A stretch of 64,000 nucleotides of DNA. Source: Marinobacter sp. F3R11 (lineage in GTDB: Bacteria; Pseudomonadota; Gammaproteobacteria; Pseudomonadales; Oleiphilaceae). Where the stretch lies: contig NZ_QOCH01000015.1 in the NCBI RefSeq assembly GCF_003318275.1, positions 345,608-409,607 on the forward strand. The letters are read 5' to 3'. Below, one piece after another: positions 16,639 through 25,639 of the stretch. Each line of letters opens with the position of its first letter. Position 1 is the first letter of the stretch. The notes under the pieces were generated by a model. The model was not told where the DNA came from and ran no database searches. It saw only the letters and a list, made by a program, of their open reading frames with translations. The position numbers were made by a program, and so were the translations under genes.

Positions 16639-18869
16639 CATTCCGCAACCCGTTAAAGCTACTCTTCTATCTTTGCCTGCTGATCGTCATATTGCTGGTA
16701 AGTTACAAGGCTTACCTGAACTTTTTCATCAAAGACTTCGCTGGCGTCCATACAGGACAAGTGGAACGCATTCATCATGATATATCAGCTACAGAGCCGT
16801 TCAGCTTCGCTGTAGTGGGCAACATCAACAACTCTGTGGGCATTTTTGAAGAACGCATTATTCCGGAGCTGAATGCTTCAGGAATGGATTTCCTGGTTTC
16901 TGCCGGCAATGCGGTCAGTGGCGGCGGCGAAGACAAATACCGGGCCCTTTACGGGACGCTCAGTCACCTCAGCATTCCTTACTTACTGACATTCGGCGCC
17001 CACGAATACGAGGATTTTGGCAGCTACCGCTTTTACGATCACTTCGGCCCCCACTTTTTCAGTATTCAGGCAGGTAGCAGCAGGCTCATCTTTCTCGACA
17101 GTACCGGGAAAACACCCTGGCAGTGGCAGATCCGGTGGCTGGATGACCTGCTTAGCCAGGACACCTCAAAAGCCAGAATCCTGTTTATAGGGCATCCTCC
17201 ACTGAAACCCTCACAAAACGCTCTGTTTGACCAGCCTGGAGATTATCTGGCGCCGCCGGAGTTCCGAAGCGCTCTTTTGCAAGCCACCGAAAAACACAGT
17301 ATCGACATGGTTTTCTCTGCCAACCTCTCACTGTACTCAGAAAGGCAACTGGGAAATACAGTGTTCGTTACCACAGGCGGTGCGGGCGGATTGATACTGA
17401 ATAATGAGACCAGTTTTTATCACTACGTGCAGGTGAGCGTAAGCCCTGATGGCAAGGTCAGCCACAGTCTTCAGCGCCTTGAAGTTGGCCAGCATCCGGC
17501 CCTCAAACGTCTGGAAAGCCTCTGGTTTTTTGTCTATTCCCTGTTCTATACGGGGTACCTCAACTTCCTTCTGATTGTGGCAGTATTCGCAGCCATAACG
17601 ATCAAACTCTACACCCTTATTTTTGTCGGCAAGGACTACTACCCCGACTACGATCTTGACCCGGCACCCTGGCTGGAAAAACCGTTAAGAGTCGCAATGT
17701 TCACCAACAACTATCTGCCGTTTATTGGCGGCGTCCCTGTTTCCATCGCCCGTCTTCGGCGAGGCCTTGAAAACCTGGGGGATAAGCTGTTAATCGTGGC
17801 GCCACGTTACAAGGATCAGCCAGAAGTTGAGGAACATGTACTACGGGTGCCGTCCCTGCTGGCCTTGGGCGAAAAACGTGAATTCCGGCTGGCCAACATT
17901 TTTCTTTACCGTATTCGCAAACGGGTACGAGCGTTCCATCCGGATATTATTCATCTGCATCACCCCTTCTGGCTGGGTTCTCTCGGGCTGTTCATGGCCC
18001 GCAGGCTCAAAGTACCAGCCATCTACACCTACCACACCAGGCTGGAACACTACGCTCACTTTGTGCCATTGCCGGGCATGATCTTCCGGAATTTCATTTC
18101 CCATGCTTTGATAAAGCGCTTCGCCAATAAATGCGATGGCGTTATCGTGCCCACCTATTCAACCGAGGAATACCTCCGGATGATCGGCGTAAAGACGCCC
18201 ACCTTCATCCAGCCCACCGGAATCGAGTTCAAACGTATTCAGGCTGTAACAGCCGGTGAAATTGCAGAGCTTCGCAAAACCCTGAAACTGAAAGACGAGG
18301 TGATTTTCATCAGCGTATCGCGTTTGTCGAACGAGAAAAATATCGACTTCATGATCGATGCAATCCATACGCTACGCCAGCAAACAAGCAAACCGTTTCA
18401 CTTCCTGATGATTGGCGAAGGCCATCAGAAAGAGCGCCTTCAGGACAAGATCCGGGAGCTGGGACTGGGAGCGCATATCACACTTGCAGGCTCAGTATCG
18501 CCTGATGATATAGCTGTCTGGTACCGGCTCGGCGATGCCTTTTTGTTTGCATCCAAGTCTGAAACCCAGGGCATGGTCATTCTGGAAGCCATGGCCGCAG
18601 GCCTTCCTGTGGTCGCAGTGCGCTCCAGCGGCATTGACGATGTGGTGCGCCACGGATACAACGGTTTCAAAACCCCGGAAAGACAGGATCAGTGGTGCCT
18701 GCATGTAAAGCGCTTACTGGAAGATGATGACCTGAGACACACGCTTTCGAGGCAGGCTATGGAGTTTGCCAGGGATTTTTCTGTTGAACAGTTTGCTATG
18801 GATGTACGCGAGATTTACGCTACTACTCTGGCACTCTGGGATAAGCACCGGGACAACAAGCCATCATAA
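16635..18869 (+). CDS. Degenerate metallophosphoesterase fused to GT4 glycosyltransferase
   Basis: 744 aa. A membrane helix (about 6-28) leads to a metallophosphoesterase-like domain (about 55-290), a second hydrophobic segment (about 305-335) and a GT4 glycosyltransferase (about 350-735). The phosphoesterase fold is recognisable, but its metal motifs are lost: GNIN for GDxH, SAGNAVS for GDxxD, GAHEYE for GNHE, SANLS for GHxH; only GHPP resembles a normal motif. The GT4 half is intact (NNYLPFIGGVPVSIARL, SVSRLSNEKNID, and the SETQGMVILEAMAAGLPVVA donor-binding region). The transferase side probably faces the cytoplasm and the dead domain the periplasm. Co-transcribed with the flippase-like gene. 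Confidence 0.82.
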   Translation: MTFRNPLKLLFYLCLLIVILLVSYKAYLNFFIKDFAGVHTGQVERIHHDISATEPFSFAVVGNINNSVGIFEERIIPELNASGMDFLVSAGNAVSGGGEDKYRALYGTLSHLSIPYLLTFGAHEYEDFGSYRFYDHFGPHFFSIQAGSSRLIFLDSTGKTPWQWQIRWLDDLLSQDTSKARILFIGHPPLKPSQNALFDQPGDYLAPPEFRSALLQATEKHSIDMVFSANLSLYSERQLGNTVFVTTGGAGGLILNNETSFYHYVQVSVSPDGKVSHSLQRLEVGQHPALKRLESLWFFVYSLFYTGYLNFLLIVAVFAAITIKLYTLIFVGKDYYPDYDLDPAPWLEKPLRVAMFTNNYLPFIGGVPVSIARLRRGLENLGDKLLIVAPRYKDQPEVEEHVLRVPSLLALGEKREFRLANIFLYRIRKRVRAFHPDIIHLHHPFWLGSLGLFMARRLKVPAIYTYHTRLEHYAHFVPLPGMIFRNFISHALIKRFANKCDGVIVPTYSTEEYLRMIGVKTPTFIQPTGIEFKRIQAVTAGEIAELRKTLKLKDEVIFISVSRLSNEKNIDFMIDAIHTLRQQTSKPFHFLMIGEGHQKERLQDKIRELGLGAHITLAGSVSPDDIAVWYRLGDAFLFASKSETQGMVILEAMAAGLPVVAVRSSGIDDVVRHGYNGFKTPERQDQWCLHVKRLLEDDDLRHTLSRQAMEFARDFSVEQFAMDVREIYATTLALWDKHRDNKPS

Positions 18870-18880
18870 CGGAGAGATGC

Positions 18881-19828
18881 GTGAGCGGCATTCCTGTAGG
18901 AATCAGCACCTGCCTGCTGGGCAAAGAAGTTCGCCATGACGGCGGCCACAAACATTCACGATACTGCACACAGGTATTGGCACAATATTTTGACTTCCGT
19001 CCTGTATGCCCCGAGCTGGAAGCGGGCATGGGCGTTCCCCGCCCCGCTATTCATTTGCGGGAATACCCGGACGGCATCCGCCTGACAGAAGTAAAGGGCT
19101 CTGCAGATCACACAGATGCCATGCAGGAATTCACAGCCAGGATATTGCCGGACCTGTCCGATCTTCGGGGCTACATTCTCATGGCCAAATCCCCCAGCTG
19201 CGGCATGGAACGTATCAAGGTTCACAATCCCGGGGGTCAGGTGGTGCGACGTGACGGCCGAGGCATGTTTGCTGAAGCGCTGATCCGCAACTACCCGTTG
19301 ATGCCTGTTGAAGAAGAAGGCCGCCTGAACGACGACGCAATCCGGGAGAATTTCATTGAGCGGGTATTCGCCTATGACGACTGGGCCCAGAACGTTGCGG
19401 GCGAAAACCTCACGGCAAAAGCGCTTATCGAGTTTCATACCCGACACAAATTCCAGCTGCTGGCGCACTCTGAAAAGATCTACAGACAGCTAGGCCCCAT
19501 GCTTGGCGATCTTAAAGCGGACGCACTCGAAACCATCTCCGGCCGCTATATTCAAGCGTTTATGGAGGCTATGACGAAGACAGTAAGCCGGGGCTCTCAC
19601 ATTAATGTGATGCAACATCTGATGGGTTACCTGCGAGACGCCATAGGAGACGAGGATCGCAAGGTACTGATGGAACAGATTGAAGCCTATGGCCGCGAGG
19701 AAGTTCCACTGGTTGTGCCCATGACCTTACTGAGAATGGCCCAGCGCAGGGAACCCGCGGATTATCTGAAGCTGCAACAGTATCTGAGCCCCTACCCGGA
19801 TAAGCTGGGGCTCAGAAACAAAGTCTAG
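18881..19828 (+). CDS. DUF523-DUF1722 protein, TudS-like N-domain
   Basis: 315 aa. N-terminal DUF523 domain (1-155) with STCLLG, VCPE and SPSCG; Cys11, Cys43 and Cys107 match the three cysteines that hold a [4Fe-4S] cluster in the thiouracil desulfidase TudS of the same family. The C-terminal half (about 190-310) is a DUF1722/YbgA domain (HTRHKFQLLAHSEKIYRQLG). Function of the fused form is unknown; a desulfurase role is inference from the cysteines. GTG 18881 is the start, with GGAGA upstream. It follows the glycosyltransferase gene by 11 bases. Confidence 0.85.
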   Translation: MSGIPVGISTCLLGKEVRHDGGHKHSRYCTQVLAQYFDFRPVCPELEAGMGVPRPAIHLREYPDGIRLTEVKGSADHTDAMQEFTARILPDLSDLRGYILMAKSPSCGMERIKVHNPGGQVVRRDGRGMFAEALIRNYPLMPVEEEGRLNDDAIRENFIERVFAYDDWAQNVAGENLTAKALIEFHTRHKFQLLAHSEKIYRQLGPMLGDLKADALETISGRYIQAFMEAMTKTVSRGSHINVMQHLMGYLRDAIGDEDRKVLMEQIEAYGREEVPLVVPMTLLRMAQRREPADYLKLQQYLSPYPDKLGLRNKV

Positions 19829-19837
19829 AGATTCTGT

Positions 19838-20569
19838 TCAGAAACCGTAAAGCAGGGTTATAGCTGTCTCGGTATCCGTAGAGTCTGTGCCTGCCGGAGC
19901 ATCAGATACGTGCTTCACACGGTAGGCAGCTTTCATCGAGAGGTTGCCTACGATGTTGGCTTTGATTGCAGTCTCGGACTGGCTGATCACATTGTTCTCT
20001 TCGAGCCCAATTTCCGTGCTCAGTTTCTGGTGAAACAGTGCATTATCAGAAAGTTCATAGTCGAACTGGGCGGCCAGCCGTGCGATAGCTTCCTTCTCGG
20101 CGTCTTCACCATCAGAATTTACGACTTCCAGTTTGTTGTAGCGATAACCAACACCCGCCGACAGATCAAGAAATGAACGCTCGCCACGTTGCCAGACACG
20201 GTTCCCATAACCAGTGGTTACAGCAGACTCGAAATCGTATCCGGAAAAACGGTCATTCTCATAACTGCCACGCAAAAACCAGTACTGGCTATCGTCAAAC
20301 TTGTAGTTGGTTTCCACAGAACCTTTATACTTTTCCGCCGTGGTTTGATCCTCAGCTTCGGAGTAATTGGAGCTGAGCTCGGCAATGTTACGCCAGTCCA
20401 CCACTTCATGAACCAGGCCCAGACGTCCATTGACGTTGGTCTCTTCAGTATTGCCAGAGGTGATAAGTACGCCGAGTTCCGCCTCGCCTTCCCAGTCTTT
20501 CGCTTCCTGGCCGTAGACCAGTGGTGATGCGGCAATGGCAATAAAAGCAATGGTTTTTCTGAAACTCAT
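19838..20569 (-). CDS. DUF481 outer-membrane protein
   Basis: 243 aa. Signal peptide (about 1-20, cut after YGQ or VYG), then the DUF481 pattern: WEGEAELGVLITSGNTEETNVNGRL, alternating beta-strand sequence throughout, and a terminal aromatic residue (LLYGF), as in outer-membrane barrels of the YdiY type. Function unknown; some family members are acid- or salt-induced. It is convergent with the DUF523 gene, 9 bases apart. Confidence 0.88.
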   Translation of the reverse strand: MSFRKTIAFIAIAASPLVYGQEAKDWEGEAELGVLITSGNTEETNVNGRLGLVHEVVDWRNIAELSSNYSEAEDQTTAEKYKGSVETNYKFDDSQYWFLRGSYENDRFSGYDFESAVTTGYGNRVWQRGERSFLDLSAGVGYRYNKLEVVNSDGEDAEKEAIARLAAQFDYELSDNALFHQKLSTEIGLEENNVISQSETAIKANIVGNLSMKAAYRVKHVSDAPAGTDSTDTETAITLLYGF

Positions 20570-20609
20570 GAAAGCTCCTTACTAACTGGTTTAAGCGTTT
20601 TTACACTGG

Positions 20610-21626
20610 TTAACGAATGGCAGCGTTCTTACGCTCACCCTTCAGGCTTTTCTCGGCCTGGCGTTCACGTTCCAACTTTTTCCGCGCTTTGCGTTCGGCG
20701 ATAATACGGGCGGCCTCACTGCCTACATGGGCTTCCCCGCGAGCTTCCGCCAGGCGCATCTGATTCTCCCGCTCCGCAAAGCGCGCTTTCTGCTCGTCGC
20801 TCAGAGAATCAATACACCGGTGACAGCTAACTCCCTGTTGATAGTCGGGGTGCTGTTTATCAGCATCGGTGATTGGACGACGGCACGCATGGCACTGATC
20901 ATAGCCGCCCCGCTCCAGACGATGATTGACCGTAACCCGGTCGTCAAATACAAAACATTCACCTTCCCACAGGCTCTGTTCTTCCGGCACCTCTTCCAGG
21001 TATTTCAGAATGCCACCCTTGAGATGATAAACCTCTTCAAACCCTTGCTCCCTGAGGTAGGCCGTTGATTTTTCGCACCGGATACCTCCGGTACAGAACA
21101 TGGCAACTTTTTTATGTTTTGCCGGATCAAGGTTTTGCTTCACGTATTCCGGAAACTCACGGAAAGTATCTGTCGCCGGGTTAATCGCGTGCTTGAAGGT
21201 ACCGATTTCCACTTCGTACTGATTACGGGTATCCACAAGAATCACGTCGGGGTCCGAAATCAGATCGTTCCACTCAGTGGGCTCCACATAGGTGCCGACG
21301 ATGCGCTTCGGATCAATACCCTCAACACCCATAGTGACAATTTCTTTCTTTAGCTTCACTTTGGTGCGCTTGAACGGCTGAATATCGACAAACGACTCTT
21401 TGTAATCAATGCCGGCAAAACGCTCGTCGAGGGCCAGCCATGCCTGCACCGCATCGATACCGCTGCGGCTTCCGGCAATCGTACCGTTAATTCCTTCCCG
21501 GGCCAGCAACAAAGTGCCATGCACACCCTGGGCCAACATGGTATCCAGCAGCGGCTGGCGAAGGTCTTTGTAATCATTCAGAACGGCGAACTTATAGAGT
21601 GCGCAGACAACAATATTGTTGCTCAT
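20610..21626 (-). CDS. trhO: tRNA uridine(34) hydroxylase TrhO (YceA), rhodanese family
   Basis: 338 aa. ATG 21626 starts [13 protein letters not shown]. An N-terminal UPF0176 domain ([15 protein letters not shown]) precedes a rhodanese domain with active-site loop [11 protein letters not shown], and a Cys-rich tail ([17 protein letters not shown]) followed by a basic end. TrhO hydroxylates U34 of certain tRNAs as a step toward cmo5U/mo5U without using oxygen from a cofactor-bound metal. Length and motifs match the family. Its leader carries an unusual double inverted repeat (21683-21726). Confidence 0.93.
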   Translation of the reverse strand: MSNNIVVCALYKFAVLNDYKDLRQPLLDTMLAQGVHGTLLLAREGINGTIAGSRSGIDAVQAWLALDERFAGIDYKESFVDIQPFKRTKVKLKKEIVTMGVEGIDPKRIVGTYVEPTEWNDLISDPDVILVDTRNQYEVEIGTFKHAINPATDTFREFPEYVKQNLDPAKHKKVAMFCTGGIRCEKSTAYLREQGFEEVYHLKGGILKYLEEVPEEQSLWEGECFVFDDRVTVNHRLERGGYDQCHACRRPITDADKQHPDYQQGVSCHRCIDSLSDEQKARFAERENQMRLAEARGEAHVGSEAARIIAERKARKKLERERQAEKSLKGERKNAAIR

Positions 21627-21682
21627 GAGGATTCTCCTGCAGGCCGGATCGTAAATCCGGAGCATGGGTTTATGTATCTGGA

Positions 21683-21727
21683 GGGGTTAAGCCAGAGAAG
21701 GCGCCGATTTTAACCCACTCTGGCTTA
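21683..21727 (-). other. Two interleaved inverted repeats between dsbA-like gene and trhO
   Basis: GGGTTAA (21684-21690) is complementary to TTAACCC (21710-21716), while AAGCCAGAG (21689-21697) is complementary to CTCTGGCTT (21718-21726). The arms are ordered so both stems cannot form as simple hairpins at once. They lie just after the stop of the DsbA-like gene and 57 bases before trhO. Could be alternative structures or a compact pseudoknot; no T-run follows. Confidence 0.45.
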
Positions 21728-21735
21728 TGTTCAAG

Positions 21736-22470
21736 TCAGGGCTGACCGATGCGGGAAAGTTCACGCTCCACAAGAGCAGAAAGCTGGCCCCAGCCCGGAC
21801 GGGTCAGGCGAATGTTATCCACCAGCACAGTGGGTGTGCTGGTCACCTGCAACTGCATGGCCACACGACGGCTCTCTTCAACAGCCTCACGATGCAACTC
21901 CGTGGTCATACAACGCTGGAAGCGGCGCTCCTCAAGCCCCAGATCATTACCATAACGGGTAAAGGTACTGACAGGGTCGTTTGAACCACTCCAGTCAGAC
22001 TGGGAATCATAAAGGCGTTCGTGCATTTCCCAATAGGCGTTCTGGTCACCGGCACAGCGTGCCGCCTGGGCGGCCGGAAGCGCATTCTGGTGCTGCTGCA
22101 GCGGCATGTCAAAATACACAAAGCGAACCTGCCCTGTCTCTACATATTCCTGTTTCAGGCGTTTGCTGGCCTTGGAAAACGTACCACAGGCCGGGCACTG
22201 AAAATCTGCAAATTCCCGCACAACCACCGGGGCATCCTCAGCACCCACAGAAACGCCATACTGATCCAGCTGCTCAGGAAACGGCTCCGCATTTGGCGCA
22301 GCTACCGGCAGATCGCCGGAGGTTGGCGTGGGCCCGGCTGTAAGAAAAAAGGCCCCCAGAACAATAGCCGCCAAAACCAGCACACTGATACCGATTACCA
22401 CCGGCTTTCGCGAGTTATTTTTTCGCGGCTGCGGGACTCCGGTCCGGTTGCGACGCTTTGCTTCACCCAT
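21736..22470 (-). CDS. DsbA-family thioredoxin-fold protein, membrane anchored
   Basis: 244 aa. Basic cytoplasmic head (MGEAKRRNR), one membrane anchor (about 23-44), a Pro-rich linker, then a DsbA/Com1-like thioredoxin domain with active-site CPAC at residues 92-95, the helical insert FVYFDMPLQQHQNALPAAQAARCAGDQNAYWEMH, and the cis-Pro region STPTVLVDN. Likely a periplasmic thiol oxidase or isomerase. It precedes trhO on the same strand. Confidence 0.85.
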   Translation of the reverse strand: MGEAKRRNRTGVPQPRKNNSRKPVVIGISVLVLAAIVLGAFFLTAGPTPTSGDLPVAAPNAEPFPEQLDQYGVSVGAEDAPVVVREFADFQCPACGTFSKASKRLKQEYVETGQVRFVYFDMPLQQHQNALPAAQAARCAGDQNAYWEMHERLYDSQSDWSGSNDPVSTFTRYGNDLGLEERRFQRCMTTELHREAVEESRRVAMQLQVTSTPTVLVDNIRLTRPGWGQLSALVERELSRIGQP

Positions 22471-22595
22471 CCTCTGATTCCTTTTGTTTTACGACATAAT
22501 TCGATAATTTTATGCAGGTGGACGTTTCCACCATCACTCAGGCAGTCTAAGATCCTTTATACCCTACAAAAGTTCCAATAAAAAAAGGCGATCTC

Positions 22596-23567
22596 ATGTC
22601 ACTTCCCGCTTTTCGCAAGGATTCTCTCAGCCTCCCCCTGGTCGCAGCTCCAATGTTTTTGATCTCTGGCCCCGAGCTTGCACTTGCTTGTTGCCGGGAA
22701 GGTATCGTTGGCAGCTTCCCGGCTCTGAACCAGCGTACGAGCGAAGGTTTTGAGGACTGGCTGATTGAAATGAATGGGAATATCGGGAAGCTGAAAGAAG
22801 AACGCCCGGAATCCAGTATCGCACCCTACGCTGTCAACCTGATCGTACACCGCTCCAATCCACGCTGGCAGGCCGATCTTGAATTGTGCGTAAAGCATCA
22901 GGTGCCCATTATCATCACATCACTGGGCGCTGCCAGTCAGGTGGTAGATGCCGTACACAGTTACGGCGGAGTAGTATTCCATGATGTAACCAACCAGAAA
23001 CACGCGCGTAAAGCGGCCGAGGCCGGTGTAGACGGAATTATCGCGGTTGCTGCCGGAGCCGGGGGGCATGCAGGCACCATCAACCCCTTTGTTCTGGTTC
23101 ATGAATTACGTGAAGTCTTTGATGGCATCATTTTGCTGGCCGGCGGCCTCTCCCACGGCGAAGACATTCTGGCAGCGCAAGCCCTTGGCGCAGATCTGGC
23201 TTATATGGGTACGCGTTTTATCAACACCACCGAATCCCGGGCGGAAGATGCCTATCGCAATATGATTATTGAATCGGTATCCGACGACATCATCCATACC
23301 CCGGCAGTTTCCGGCATACCTGCGAACTTCATGCGGCAAAGCCTGGAGGCTGCAGGCTTCGCCATGGACAAATTGAACCAGGCTGGCGAAATCAACTACG
23401 GAGAAAAGCTCAAGCCGGTGGCTGACGAAGCGAAGGCATGGAAAACCGTCTGGTCCGCCGGCCAGGGGGTCAGCCAGATCCACGATATCCTGACAGTCAG
23501 TGATCTTGTAACCCGCCTGACGGAGGAATACCGTAGCGCTCTGTCCCGATTACATCCGGACGTTTGA
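22596..23567 (+). CDS. Nitronate monooxygenase-type flavoprotein
   Basis: 323 aa FMN-dependent TIM-barrel enzyme of the 2-nitropropane dioxygenase/nitronate monooxygenase family. Visible marks: PLVAAPMFLISGPELALACC at the N-terminus, HDVTNQKHARKAAEAGVDGIIAVAAGAGGHAG (phosphate-binding and catalytic-His region) and AGGLSHGEDILAAQALGADLAYMGTRF. Oxidises alkyl nitronates such as propionate-3-nitronate in characterised relatives; some members are enoyl reductases. Divergent from the DsbA-like gene. Confidence 0.88.
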   Translation: MSLPAFRKDSLSLPLVAAPMFLISGPELALACCREGIVGSFPALNQRTSEGFEDWLIEMNGNIGKLKEERPESSIAPYAVNLIVHRSNPRWQADLELCVKHQVPIIITSLGAASQVVDAVHSYGGVVFHDVTNQKHARKAAEAGVDGIIAVAAGAGGHAGTINPFVLVHELREVFDGIILLAGGLSHGEDILAAQALGADLAYMGTRFINTTESRAEDAYRNMIIESVSDDIIHTPAVSGIPANFMRQSLEAAGFAMDKLNQAGEINYGEKLKPVADEAKAWKTVWSAGQGVSQIHDILTVSDLVTRLTEEYRSALSRLHPDV

Positions 23568-23711
23568 CGCTTTTCCTTTCCTCTCACCAGCCGCCGCTGT
23601 TGCGGCGTTCAATGTCAGCCGGTTGGTCGCCGCAGCCCCCTGCGAAGCAAGGGGCTCATATGTATGGCACAACCCGAGTCGGAAAGGACACATCTATATT
23701 TGGTTTTGTAA

Positions 23712-25193
23712 TCAGTCCAGCTCAATACTGGATGCTTCATACTGATCAGTAGTATCGTCTTTTAGTCTGTACTCGACCTCAACGACAACCGTTTCCTCGC
23801 TCTGAAGAAGTGCCTCCAACTGGTCACGGGAAACAGTCTCAAACACATCGTCATTTGCATCGATAGTGACACCAAGAAGGGTAACCGAAGAATACAACAG
23901 CCCGTCCTGAGTCAAGATGCCCTCAATCCCATACGTACCATCCGGCTCAACCTGGAGTTCCCGCTCTATTTGAATGGCCTCAACATAAACAACACCATTG
24001 CGATCCACCTTTTGAAGCCCCGAAACGTCAACCAGTACTGCACCTGTACCCGGCACCAGATCATAAATAGTCAACGTATTCTCGGTATCATCATCAGTAA
24101 TTATGGTTCTAGGCGTTATACGAACTTCTACTCCACCGATGGAAAGACGGCCTGTGTCTACAGACACTGTATCAACACTGCCGGAGATTGCCGCATCGCT
24201 GTCCAGAGTATGAATCTCGTCAGCGAGAACCTGGTCGCCCCCGGAAAAGTCTCCCTCAACCTGAACAAGCAAGCCCTGATTCAGCTCTTCCAGCGCAACG
24301 TCACTTAACCTGGTCTCATCCGTTACCCGGATAGTCAGTCCGTTAAGCCCGAAGGTTCTATCATCGGGACTGAAATCCGACGACACAGGCCCTGCCATAT
24401 CAATACTATGATCTGACGGCAGATAGAGTCGGAAATCATCATCCTGAATTTGTGCAGCTATGACTGCATCACCCGAGGAATCCAAACTGCCTTCAACCTC
24501 AACATACATACCGGGCTTCAGGTCCTGTAACGTAAAACCTTCTGTAAAGCTGGACTCATCGAACCTGATGACCAATCCATTCATTGTGAACTGATCAGCC
24601 TCCAGTGAACCGGAATCCACCAGACCCTCCAGCTCTATAGCGTTTTCACCAAACGCCCAAGGGTTGAAACCAATGTAACTCGCACGGAAAATTCCATCAG
24701 ACGTCCTCCATGCACTTATTCTCACGAAATCCCCGTTTTTCAGCCTGGCCCGGGGTTGGTCTTTAAAGACTGTTTGCCGATCAGCAATAACCTGCTGGCC
24801 GTGTATCTCGAAGGTAGCCCTGCCTTTAGAATCCAGCTGTAACTCCGAAACCGTGCCTCGCAATGTGTCATCGTAGGACATGGAACTCGCTGTACCAGTT
24901 CCATCCAGACCCCACTCACCGTCTATCCTGAGAATCATCCCCTCCCTGAGGTCACTTTCAGAATCAATACCGTCATTGCTTTCTACTTTTCTGTCCCGAA
25001 TACCATCAGTAAAGAACTCAACGCCATTCACAAACACACTACCAAACCCGGAAACCGGCCCGACACTGGAGCCTGTGCCTCGAATCCCGCCATCTGCAAT
25101 GCTGAGGCCACCGCTATCACAGGCAGAAATCAGGCAAAAAGTCAGTGTAGCTGCCAAGATGGAAACCTGGGGTTTACGGGGTATTGGTTGCAT
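23712..25193 (-). CDS. DUF5666-repeat lipoprotein
   Basis: 493 aa. ATG 25193 follows a GGAGAG site. A signal peptide with lipobox ISAC marks a lipoprotein, so it is probably anchored in the outer membrane. The remainder is made of several DUF5666-type repeats of about 65-90 aa; each has the course G-x-V-(x)n-F-x-NG-x-x-I/V and ends in a L-x-x-G-x-x-V-x-VEG-like strand (for example LKPGMYVEVEG, LNQGLLVQVEG). Acidic overall. Function unknown. Last gene of a cluster with two DUF6502-type genes, a pairing I recall from other gammaproteobacteria. Confidence 0.82.
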   Translation of the reverse strand: MQPIPRKPQVSILAATLTFCLISACDSGGLSIADGGIRGTGSSVGPVSGFGSVFVNGVEFFTDGIRDRKVESNDGIDSESDLREGMILRIDGEWGLDGTGTASSMSYDDTLRGTVSELQLDSKGRATFEIHGQQVIADRQTVFKDQPRARLKNGDFVRISAWRTSDGIFRASYIGFNPWAFGENAIELEGLVDSGSLEADQFTMNGLVIRFDESSFTEGFTLQDLKPGMYVEVEGSLDSSGDAVIAAQIQDDDFRLYLPSDHSIDMAGPVSSDFSPDDRTFGLNGLTIRVTDETRLSDVALEELNQGLLVQVEGDFSGGDQVLADEIHTLDSDAAISGSVDTVSVDTGRLSIGGVEVRITPRTIITDDDTENTLTIYDLVPGTGAVLVDVSGLQKVDRNGVVYVEAIQIERELQVEPDGTYGIEGILTQDGLLYSSVTLLGVTIDANDDVFETVSRDQLEALLQSEETVVVEVEYRLKDDTTDQYEASSIELD

Positions 25194-25237
25194 TACTCTC
25201 TCCGTTTCGGGTAGCTTCACGACAGCCTGGGCTGACA

Positions 25238-25639
25238 TCAGGTTTCATCTCTATGTCGCCCGTCTGAACCCCGTTCGGAACCACGCCTGCGGCGTCTGAC
25301 GCCAGGCGATATGTCCACCCCGGGGACATCATGAACATAGGTGCTTCGTCGGAGCAGAACATGGCCACTGTCCAACTGCTCGACAACGCCTTTGCGCAGC
25401 AACTCATTGAGAACTACCGATGGAGCGAAATCCGGGTTTACTGACTGCACAAGTTCGCGGAAGGTGGGTTCACTCTGGCCGGACAGCGCCAGCAAAACCG
25501 GATGCTGATTTTCATCAAGAAACGCCAAGGCACTGATCCAGTAGCTCACAACTTCTCGGCCAGCAGCGGATAACACAGCGTTCGCAAGCTCGGTAGGCTC
25601 CCAACGACAAACAAATTGCGGCTGGCTGTTGGGCTTCAT
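25238..25639 (-). CDS. Short DUF6502-like protein, possibly truncated paralogue
   Basis: 133 aa. ATG 25639 overlaps the upstream DUF6502 gene stop (ATGA) and has an AGAGG site. The segment FRELVQSVNPDFAPSVVLNELLRKGVVEQLDSGHVLLRRSTYVHD resembles residues about 125-170 of the upstream protein (FSELVKKYSGDMPPRSVLDELVRVGMVSMDS), but the N-terminal helix-turn-helix-like part is absent. The end turns abruptly into Arg-rich residues (RRRRRGSERGS), while a neighbouring frame stays open with ordinary composition to 25174. A frameshift at the CCCCGGGG run near 25318 is therefore possible. Could be a real small gene or decayed duplicate. Confidence 0.6.
   Translation of the reverse strand: MKPNSQPQFVCRWEPTELANAVLSAAGREVVSYWISALAFLDENQHPVLLALSGQSEPTFRELVQSVNPDFAPSVVLNELLRKGVVEQLDSGHVLLRRSTYVHDVPGVDISPGVRRRRRGSERGSDGRHRDET

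Noticed and set aside
19784..19815. 9-bp inverted repeat CTGAGCCCC/GGGGCTCAG at the end of the DUF523-DUF1722 gene
   Set aside because: Loop of 14 bases and no T-run in either direction; could be chance within coding sequence.
23592..23607. CGCCGC/GCGGCG hairpin after the nitronate monooxygenase gene
   Set aside because: Short stem with no T-run; too weak to call a terminator.
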